From Streptomyces klenkii (GTDB lineage: Bacteria; Actinomycetota; Actinomycetes; Streptomycetales; Streptomycetaceae): 64,000 bases of DNA. The notes below the pieces were generated by a model. The model was given only the letters and a program-made list of their open reading frames with translations. It made no database searches and was not told where the DNA came from. Positions 53,358-60,375 of the stretch are shown here, one piece after another (positions within the stretch are counted from its first letter, which is position 1; each line of letters opens with the position of its first letter). The DNA lies in contig NZ_RBAM01000015.1 in assembly GCF_003626645.1 (NCBI RefSeq), positions 1 to 64,000 on the forward strand, read 5' to 3'. The position numbers were made by a program, and so were the translations under genes.

Positions 53358-53512
53358 GGGGCACCTCCGGAGGGGGTCGGCCGGGCGACGGGCCCCATCG
53401 TGTCGCGCTTCCGGCGGGGTGGCCATACCTCCTCACCGAGGGCGCTCACAGACTGCGGCGCGGCGCCGCGGCGTCCGGCAGACGCCCGCCCGGGCCCTTG
53501 AGTCCCCCGTGG

Positions 53513-54433
53513 CTACTCCGGCTCCGCCGCCCCCGCGTGCGTCAGGCAGCGCCGCGGCCCCGGCACCCTCGTGCGGCCTCGCACCGCGATCGTGGTTTCC
53601 CGTTCGGCGCGGTCCGGGGTGAGGCGGCTCAAGGTCACCACGCCCGCCGTGGCGAGCCCGCCGGCCAGGGCCGCGAGGAGGCCGCCCGGCACCCCGTAGC
53701 GAAAGGTTTCGCCGAGCACCGTCATTCCGGCGACCGCGGCGACCACGGGGTTCACGATCGTCACCGTGGCGAGCGGCGCGGCCAGGCCCGCCCCGCGGTA
53801 GGACGCCTGGGACAGCAGCATGCCCGCCGAGGCGAGGACGGCGATGGCGAGAAGCGTGAAGACGAGGGAGCCCGTCCTGTGCGAGGTCCAGTCCTGCGCG
53901 GCGGCCTTGGTGAAGACGGAACCCATGCCGAACGCGGCGCCGGCGGCCGCGGCCAGCGCCACTCCCCGGACGACGGCCCGCCGCGCCCAGCGCGCGCCGA
54001 GCGCCAGGACCGCGGCGGCGGCCAGCACCGCGGCCGCGAGGAGGGGGCGTTGCGCGGCGTCGAGGGTTTCGGCGTGCGGCGGCCGGGTGAGGGTCAGGAG
54101 CCCGGCGAGGCCGGCGGTCGCGAGGAGGGCGCCGCGCCATCCGGCCGGGCCGACGGATCTGCGGGCGAACGCCGCCGCCATGGGCAGCGCGAAGACGATC
54201 GTGAGCGCGCCCAGCGGCTGGACGAGGCTCAGCGGTCCGTACGCGAGCGCCACGACGTGCAGCCCGGCGCCGAGCCCGGTCAGGGCGACCGCGCCCCACC
54301 AGCCGGGCCGCCGCAGCGGGCCGCAGGAGCCGTCCGCCGTCGTGGCGGCGACGCGCTCCTGCACGATGGCCGCGCCCGCGTACGCCACTGCCGACACCAG
54401 GCAGAGCAGGACGGGCAGCAGGAGCGCATTCAT
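53513..54433 (-). CDS. DMT-superfamily (EamA-like) transporter
   Basis: This 306-aa membrane protein has nine to ten hydrophobic helices in two related halves, with ALAYGPLSLVQPLGALTIVFALP in the first and GAGLAAPLATVTIVNPVVAAVAG in the second, as expected for the drug/metabolite transporter superfamily. The substrate is unknown. I chose the ATG at 54433, with GGAGAG directly upstream; a GTG three codons earlier is an alternative. A 303-base gap separates it from the divergent MMPL operon. Confidence 0.85.
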   Translation of the reverse strand: MNALLLPVLLCLVSAVAYAGAAIVQERVAATTADGSCGPLRRPGWWGAVALTGLGAGLHVVALAYGPLSLVQPLGALTIVFALPMAAAFARRSVGPAGWRGALLATAGLAGLLTLTRPPHAETLDAAQRPLLAAAVLAAAAVLALGARWARRAVVRGVALAAAAGAAFGMGSVFTKAAAQDWTSHRTGSLVFTLLAIAVLASAGMLLSQASYRGAGLAAPLATVTIVNPVVAAVAGMTVLGETFRYGVPGGLLAALAGGLATAGVVTLSRLTPDRAERETTIAVRGRTRVPGPRRCLTHAGAAEPE

Positions 54434-54736
54434 ACTCTCCACGATGCCTCGCCGCGGCGGATCCGTCGTCGTACCGGGGGACGGATCCGCGCCTCCTACC
54501 AGCGGAGTACGGGATACCTGAGATGTACGGGCGGAGCAGGTCACCGGCGGTCGGCGCCCGTCGCCACGAGCAGCCGGCGCGCTGCCGCCCGTGGTTACTC
54601 CCGCGGGAGTAGCAACCGCCCCGTTGCACCCGGCGGATTAACTTCCGCTTCGGTCTGCGGGCCGACGCCCCGGGCACTTCGTGCCGGAATCCTGGAAGGG
54701 TCAGCGAATTCCGGCTTCGAGGAGGCGGCGAGCACC
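54434..54736. other. Divergent intergenic region before the MMPL operon
   Basis: No gene is supported. It holds the palindrome TACTCCCGCGGGAGTA at 54596-54611 and must contain promoters for both the DMT transporter and the MMPL operon. I could not assign -10/-35 boxes with confidence. Confidence 0.45.
54596..54611. promoter_or_regulatory. 16-bp perfect palindrome upstream of the MMPL operon
   Basis: TACTCCCGCGGGAGTA is fully self-complementary and lies 126 bases before the MMPL start. It is a candidate operator for the response regulator or another dimeric factor. It is too short and tight to be a terminator. Confidence 0.45.
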
Positions 54737-56845
54737 ATGGCCCCGGCGGCGGACACGCAGCAGAAGGAAGACCGGTCGCGACCGGCCGGCGAAGGACGGT
54801 CGGGGCGCCGCGCCCTGCCGTGGGTGGTGATCGCCTTCTGGATCGTGGTCCTGGCGGTCACGGCGCCCTTCGCGGAAAAGCTCAGCGGCGCCGCACGGGA
54901 CCGCCCCGTGGACTACCTGCCGGCCAGCGCCGAGTCCACCCGGGTCGAGCACCTGCTGCAAAAACTGCCGGGCGGCAACACCTCCGACGCGCTGCTGGTC
55001 TACCACCGCGACGGCGGGCTGCGGCCCGCCGACACCAAGGCGGCGCAGGAGCACCTGAAGAAGATCGCGGGACGCTACGAGGTGCGCGGCGGCGACAAGG
55101 CGCCCACCGTCGTGTCCAAGGACGGCGCCACGTCGATGACGGCGCTGTCGGTGAGCGGCCTGGAGGACACCGCCGCGCAGGGCAAGGCGGTCGACGGGAT
55201 CCGGGACATCGTCAAGGAGGACAAGCCCGAGGGGCTGAAGGCCGAGGTCGGCGGGCAGGTCGCCCTGATGTCCGATCAGAACGAGGTCTTCCAGTCCATC
55301 GACGGCGTCCTGCTGCTGGGCACCGCGGGCGTCGTGGCGGTCCTGCTGATCCTCATCTACCGCAGCCCGTTCCTGTGGCTGGTGCCGCTGGGAGTGGTCG
55401 GTGTGGCGGCCTCGGCCGCGATGGCCGGCGTCTACGGGCTGATCAAGGCGTTCGACCTGACGGTGACCACGATGAGCACGTCCGTGATGACGGTGCTCAT
55501 CTTCGGCGCGGGCACCGACTACGCCCTGCTGCTGGTGGCCCGCTACCGCGAGGAGCTGCGCCACATCGAGCGGCCCTACGACGCGATGCGGTCCGCGATC
55601 CGCGGCTGCGGCGCGGCCGTCCTCGCCTCGTCCGGCACGGTCGTGGCGGGCCTCATGTGCCTGATGGCGGCGGACCTCAACAGCAGCAGCGGCCTGGGCC
55701 CGGTCGGCGCGGTGGGCGTCTTCTGCGCGCTGACGGCCATGATGACGCTGCTGCCCGCGGTGCTGGTGCTGCTGGGCCGGCGCGTGTTCTGGCCGATCGT
55801 GCCGGTGTACGGGACCGAGGCCGTGCAGCGGCGTTCGCTGTTCGCGGCGATGGGTAACTCCGCGGCCCGCCGCCCGGCCCTGGTGCTGCTGTGCGGCGTC
55901 GCGGCGCTCGTCGCCCTGTCGGTCGGCGCGGTGAAGCTGCCGGGCGCGCTGAAGCAGGAGGACGCGTTCCTCAACAAGCCCGACTCGGTCACCGCGATGA
56001 CCACGGTCGGGAAGGCGTTCCCCGACGCCAGCAGCCTGCCGATCACGGTGGTGACGCGTACCCCGCAGGCGGCCGAGGTGGAGAAGGCCGTCAAGGGCAC
56101 GAAGGGCGTGGCCACGGTGCAGCCGGGCCGCAGCGGCGAGGAGCGCACCGAACTCCAGGTGTTCGCCGTGGCGAAGCCCGAGTCGGCCGGCGAGAAGAAG
56201 ACGATCAGCGCGCTGCGCGGTGCGGTGCACGACATCAAGGGCGCCCAGGCGATCGTCGGCGGCCCCACGGCACAGCAGATGGACCTCGACACCACCAACG
56301 CCGACGACCGCCGCAAGGTGATCCCGCTGGTGCTGGTCGCGGTGATGGTCGTGCTGATCGCGCTGCTGCGCAGCCTGGTGGCGGCGGCGGTGCTCGTGCT
56401 CGCGGTGATCGCCTCGTGGGGCGCGGCGATGGGGCTCAGCGGCCTGGTGTTCGGGCCGGTGCTCGGCTACGACGGGCTCGATCCGAGCCTGCCGCTGCTG
56501 ACGTTCGTCTTCCTCATCGCGCTCGGCGTGGACTACGGCATCTTCCTGATGCACCGGGCGCGTGAGGAGCGGCTGAAGGGGGCGGGGCCGGAGGAGGCGG
56601 CGCTCACGGCGCTGCGCACGACGGGCGGGGTCATCACGTCCGCGGGCGTGGTGCTGGCGGCCACGTTCGCCGTGCTGGCGACGCTGCCGCTGGTGGCGCT
56701 GGTCGAGATGGGCTTCATCATCGCGGTCGGCGTGCTGCTGGACACCTTCCTGGTCCGTACCTATCTGGTCACCTCTGCAAGCCTGTTGCTGAAGAGGTGG
56801 ATGTGGTGGCCCGGGAAGCTCTCCCGGGGTTCCATGGAATCGTGA
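54737..56845 (+). CDS. MMPL-family RND transporter
   Basis: This 702-aa membrane protein has the two-fold MMPL layout: helix 1 (LPWVVIAFWIVVLAVTAPF), an extracytoplasmic domain, then a helix cluster with FGAGTDYALLLVARYREEL, repeated in the second half with FLIALGVDYGIFLMHRAREE. The GTDY and GVDY aspartates are the proton-relay residues of the family. Such proteins export lipids, siderophores or drugs. The ATG is preceded by GAGGAGG. Its stop overlaps the histidine kinase start (TGATG), so transporter and sensor are made together. Confidence 0.92.
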   Translation: MAPAADTQQKEDRSRPAGEGRSGRRALPWVVIAFWIVVLAVTAPFAEKLSGAARDRPVDYLPASAESTRVEHLLQKLPGGNTSDALLVYHRDGGLRPADTKAAQEHLKKIAGRYEVRGGDKAPTVVSKDGATSMTALSVSGLEDTAAQGKAVDGIRDIVKEDKPEGLKAEVGGQVALMSDQNEVFQSIDGVLLLGTAGVVAVLLILIYRSPFLWLVPLGVVGVAASAAMAGVYGLIKAFDLTVTTMSTSVMTVLIFGAGTDYALLLVARYREELRHIERPYDAMRSAIRGCGAAVLASSGTVVAGLMCLMAADLNSSSGLGPVGAVGVFCALTAMMTLLPAVLVLLGRRVFWPIVPVYGTEAVQRRSLFAAMGNSAARRPALVLLCGVAALVALSVGAVKLPGALKQEDAFLNKPDSVTAMTTVGKAFPDASSLPITVVTRTPQAAEVEKAVKGTKGVATVQPGRSGEERTELQVFAVAKPESAGEKKTISALRGAVHDIKGAQAIVGGPTAQQMDLDTTNADDRRKVIPLVLVAVMVVLIALLRSLVAAAVLVLAVIASWGAAMGLSGLVFGPVLGYDGLDPSLPLLTFVFLIALGVDYGIFLMHRAREERLKGAGPEEAALTALRTTGGVITSAGVVLAATFAVLATLPLVALVEMGFIIAVGVLLDTFLVRTYLVTSASLLLKRWMWWPGKLSRGSMES

Positions 56846-58200
56846 TGCCGTCCCGGGACCCGGTTACCCCCTTGATCGCACGACTGCTGCTGCCGCGGCA
56901 CGCGATCGGCCGCCGCAGCGTTCTGCTCCAGGACTTCGGCATAGCGCTGACCGTGCTCGCCGTGCAGAGCGTGCTGTTCGTCGTCACCTCACGGCGGTCG
57001 CTGGATCTCCCGGGCTGGGCCCTCCTCACCGGCGCCGCGCTGTCACTGACGGCGCGGCGCCGGGCGCCGTGGCTCACGGTGCTCGCGGTGGCCTGCATGA
57101 ACGGCCCGTTCTACCTGTCCGGTTACCCGCGGGCGGCGGTGCTGCCGGCGGGTCTGGTGGCGCTGTGCACGCTCGCCGTGGTGGGGCCGCCGCGGCGCAG
57201 CTTCCTGACCCTGGGCGGCATCTACGGCGTGGCGACGGCCGTGATGCTGGCCCTGGGCAAGGGCCACGAGATCCTGCCGACGCTGGTGAGCGCGGGCTGG
57301 ATCGCCGACGTCGTCCTGATCGGGGAGGCGGTGCGCCTGCACCGCAACTACGTCGGGGCGATCGTGGAGCGTGCGGAGCGCGCCGAGCGCACGCGCGAGC
57401 GGGAGGCGGCGCGCAGGGTCGCGGAGGAGCGCGTGCACATCGCGCGCGACCTCCACGACCTGCTGGCCCACAGCATCACCCTGATCGGCGTGCAGACCGC
57501 GGTCGCGGCCCACGTCCTGGTCGCCGACCCCGAGCGGCTGGACCGCACGGCGCTCGCCAAGGCGCTGGACGGCATCGCCGACACGTGCCGGGACGCCCGC
57601 TCCGAGCTGCGCGCGACGCTGGAGGTGCTCCGCGGGAACGATTCGGCGGCGTACGGGCCGCTGCCGGGCCTCGACGGGCTGCCCGATCTGGCGCGGGCCG
57701 CGGAGGCGGCGGGCGCGCGGGTGAGCCTGAAGGTGCACCTGGGCGGCCCGGTGGAGACGGTGGCGGAGCGCAACGGACAGGCCGTGGAGCACAACGGACA
57801 GGCTATGGAGCTCAACGGATCCGCCGCGGACGCCGCCGCAACTGCCGTGCTGGCCCCGGCGGTCGGGGCCGCCGCGTACCGTATCGTGCAGGAGGCGCTC
57901 ACCAATGCGGTCCGCCACGGCGGGCCCGCGGTCCGCGTCTGGGTGACGGTGGCGCGCGGCGAGGGCGACGGCGCCCTGCGGGTCACCGTGCTCGACGACG
58001 GCGGCGCGGAGGCGCCGGTGCGGGCTGCCGTGCCGGGGAACGAGCCGAACGGCACCGGCGGTTACGGCATCGTCGGGATGCGCGAGCGCGCCCGCAGCGT
58101 CGGCGGCGGGTTGCAGGCCGGCCCGCGGCCGGGCGGCGCCGGGTTCGCGGTCTCCGCCGTCCTGCCGACCGCACCCGCGGACGGGGCAGCCCTCCGGTGA
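56845..58200 (+). CDS. DesK/NarL-type sensor histidine kinase
   Basis: This 451-aa kinase has four to five membrane helices in the first ~160 residues, a HisKA_3 helix with the acceptor histidine in ARDLHDLLAHSITL, and a HATPase domain (IVQEALTNAVRHGG; VLDDGG; GGYGIVGMRERA). Between the two lies an insertion of three near-identical seven-residue units (ERNGQAV, EHNGQAM, ELNGSA). Translation is coupled to the MMPL gene by TGATG. The response regulator follows 183 bases on. Confidence 0.92.
   Translation: MPSRDPVTPLIARLLLPRHAIGRRSVLLQDFGIALTVLAVQSVLFVVTSRRSLDLPGWALLTGAALSLTARRRAPWLTVLAVACMNGPFYLSGYPRAAVLPAGLVALCTLAVVGPPRRSFLTLGGIYGVATAVMLALGKGHEILPTLVSAGWIADVVLIGEAVRLHRNYVGAIVERAERAERTREREAARRVAEERVHIARDLHDLLAHSITLIGVQTAVAAHVLVADPERLDRTALAKALDGIADTCRDARSELRATLEVLRGNDSAAYGPLPGLDGLPDLARAAEAAGARVSLKVHLGGPVETVAERNGQAVEHNGQAMELNGSAADAAATAVLAPAVGAAAYRIVQEALTNAVRHGGPAVRVWVTVARGEGDGALRVTVLDDGGAEAPVRAAVPGNEPNGTGGYGIVGMRERARSVGGGLQAGPRPGGAGFAVSAVLPTAPADGAALR
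57766..57825 (+). repeat. 21-bp in-frame tandem repeat inside the kinase gene
   Basis: Nearly three copies of a 21-base unit encode E-x-N-G-Q-A-x in the linker between the dimerisation and ATPase domains. The length multiple of three keeps the frame, so copy number could vary without destroying the protein. Confidence 0.7.
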
Positions 58201-58383
58201 GCCCCTCGATGAGTTCCTTGATGAGACCCTCCCCCGCGCACCGACGCGTGTGCGCACCAGCGGAACGACCCGCGCCGAAACGACCCGCCTCCCCGCGGGG
58301 CGCGGGTCCCCACCCGAAGGATGGCCGATGACAGCAGCACCGAGTCCGGCGGCACCGTGCTCCCGTGGGGGGAGGGCCCGCCG

Positions 58384-59109
58384 ATGAGCACGCAGCAGCC
58401 GATCCGGGTCCTGCTCGCCGACGACCAGCGGCTCGTCCGCTCCGCCTTCGCCATGCTGGTGGACACCGCCCCGGACATGGAGGTCGTGGGCGAGGCGGGC
58501 ACGGGCCGGCAGGCCGTCGAGCTGGCCCGCACCGCCCGCGCCGACCTGGTGGTGATGGACATCCGGATGCCGGATCTGGACGGCATCGAGGCGACCCAGC
58601 GCATCGCCGCCGACGAGGACATGGCGGGCGTGAAAGTGCTCGTCCTGACGACGTACGACACCGATGAATACGTCATCGACGCGCTGCGGGCGGGCGCCTC
58701 GGGGTTCCTGGTGAAGGACACCCGCCCGGCGGCGCTCCTGGAGGCGATCAGGACCATCGCCGCCGGGGAGGCGCTGCTCTCGCCCGGCCCGACCTCGCGG
58801 CTGATCGCCCGGGTGCTGCGGGCGCCGCGGGCGGACATCCCGGCGAGCTTCGTCACGAACGGCCTGGCGGTGCTGTCGGTGCGCGAGCGCCAGGTGCTGA
58901 CCCTGGTGGCCCGGGGCCTGAACAACGCCGAGGTGGGCGACGTGCTGGGGCTCAGCCCCCTGACCGCCAAGACCCATGTCAGCCGCATCATGGGCAAGTT
59001 GTGCGCCCGCGACCGGGTGCAGCTGGTCATCGCGGCGTACGAGGCGGGCCTGGTGTCGCCGGGCTCGGCACCGGGCGGCGCTCCGGGGAACGGCGTCCGC
59101 CCTTCCTGA
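58384..59109 (+). CDS. NarL/LuxR-family response regulator
   Basis: This 241-aa regulator has a receiver domain (VLLADDQRLVRSAF; phospho-acceptor Asp in LVVMDIRMPDLDG; VLTTYDTDEYV; GFLVKDTRP) and a C-terminal LuxR helix-turn-helix (LSVRERQVLTLVARGLNNAEV...AKTHVSRIMGKL). I chose the ATG at 58384 (GGAGGG upstream); an ATG at 58321 would add 21 unusual residues. It is the probable partner of the preceding kinase and likely controls the MMPL operon. Confidence 0.92.
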   Translation: MSTQQPIRVLLADDQRLVRSAFAMLVDTAPDMEVVGEAGTGRQAVELARTARADLVVMDIRMPDLDGIEATQRIAADEDMAGVKVLVLTTYDTDEYVIDALRAGASGFLVKDTRPAALLEAIRTIAAGEALLSPGPTSRLIARVLRAPRADIPASFVTNGLAVLSVRERQVLTLVARGLNNAEVGDVLGLSPLTAKTHVSRIMGKLCARDRVQLVIAAYEAGLVSPGSAPGGAPGNGVRPS

Positions 59110-59393
59110 AGCCGGGCTGAAGAAATCGGGCACTTCACCTACGCCGTGCTGCCGACCGGGGCGCCCCGGCCCCGTCCTCCGTGTGTTGACGCCGCGTTGA
59201 GCCGGGCGGGCACGCGCCTCAATGAACGTACGGGGCGGCCGCCCGGCTCCGCCATCCGTTGAGGGCGGAAAGGGGCCGGGGGATGGATGACGCGAGTTGT
59301 TCCGCGTTGCGAGGATTGGGCGCCGAAAGGGGGAAAAGCCGGTACCGGCTTCTGTTCTGATCTCCGGCGGAAACCGCTGTGTGGGGGAATTTC

Positions 59394-60197
59394 GTGCAAA
59401 TTGAAATACTCGGTCCGGTGCGCGTCAGCGCTGCGGAGAGGAGCAGCGACATCCGGGCCGGCAAGGTCCGGTCCATGCTCGCGACCCTCGCCCTCCGGGC
59501 GGGGCGGGCGGTATCGCACATGGAGCTCGTCGACGAGCTGTGGTGCGGTTCGCCCCTCGGCAATCCCCGGAACGCCTTGCAGGCGCAGGCGACCAGGGTG
59601 CGCAAGGTACTGGAAGCACACACTCCGATGCACCGCACGACCGTTCTGCGGTCCATCCCGAACGGCTATCTGCTGGACGTGCCGGCGGAATGCGTCGACG
59701 CCAACAGGTTCCTCGATCTCGCCTCTCGCGGCGGAGCCGCGCTGACCACCGACCCCGAGCGGGCGGCGAGATTGCTCGAAACCGGTCTGCGGCTGTGGCG
59801 CGGCCCGGCACTGTTCGACGCCGGGGAGGGGCTGCGGTGCGCGAGCGCCGCGACCCTCTTCGAAGAGCGCCGGCTGACCGCGTGGGAGGACCTGGTGAGC
59901 GCCCGCCTGGTGCTGGGGCACAACACCCAGGTGATCGCCGAACTCCAGCAGCTCGTCGCCCAGCACCCGCTCCACGAGCGGTTCTGCGAGCTGCTGATGC
60001 TCGCGCTGTACCGGTCGGGGCGGCAGAGCGAGGCCCTGGAGCGGTTCCGGCTCACCCGGAAGCGGCTGGACGAGCAGCTGGGCATCCAGCCGGGTGCCGG
60101 GCTCCAGCGCCGGCACGCCGAGATCCTCGCCCAGGATCCCGGGCTGGCCCAGCCGGGCGCCCTGGCGCCTGACCGGCGGGTCACCACGGGCGTGTGA
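59394..60197 (+). CDS. SARP-family pathway-specific regulator
   Basis: SARP proteins activate antibiotic or other secondary-metabolite genes. This 267-aa protein has the OmpR-type winged helix (VQIEILGPVRVS, GKVRSMLATLALRAGRAVSHMELVDELW split by its turn) and a bacterial transcriptional activation domain (FCELLMLALYRSGRQSEALERF). I chose the GTG at 59394, with GGGGGAA a few bases upstream; a GTG five codons earlier is less likely. Its first codons include rare ATT and ATA. It stands just upstream of the KS didomain gene and probably controls that cluster. Confidence 0.9.
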   Translation: MQIEILGPVRVSAAERSSDIRAGKVRSMLATLALRAGRAVSHMELVDELWCGSPLGNPRNALQAQATRVRKVLEAHTPMHRTTVLRSIPNGYLLDVPAECVDANRFLDLASRGGAALTTDPERAARLLETGLRLWRGPALFDAGEGLRCASAATLFEERRLTAWEDLVSARLVLGHNTQVIAELQQLVAQHPLHERFCELLMLALYRSGRQSEALERFRLTRKRLDEQLGIQPGAGLQRRHAEILAQDPGLAQPGALAPDRRVTTGV

Positions 60198-60212
60198 GTT
60201 CCGGTGTCCGGG

Positions 60213-60290
60213 CATTCCGCCGGGCCCTGACCGATGTGGTTCTCGCCGTTGCGGCGGGCACATTTCCTCGGCCGCAACGGCGGGAACCAC
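60213..60290. repeat. Copy 2 of the dispersed repeat with a 20-bp stem-loop
   Basis: CATTCCGCCGGGCCCT (60213-60228) matches the element at 26029. It is followed by a hairpin with arms at 60236-60255 and 60271-60290 (20 bp, one G-T wobble) and a 15-base loop. It sits 16 bases past the SARP stop and 86 bases before the KS start, so it can end the SARP transcript or attenuate readthrough. Confidence 0.6.
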
Positions 60291-60375
60291 GAAGTCGCAA
60301 CCCCGCGGGGCCGCACCACATCCTTCGCCCGGCCGTCGCTTCCGGCCGGCCGAGAACACCTGGAGTCGTTCCGAC

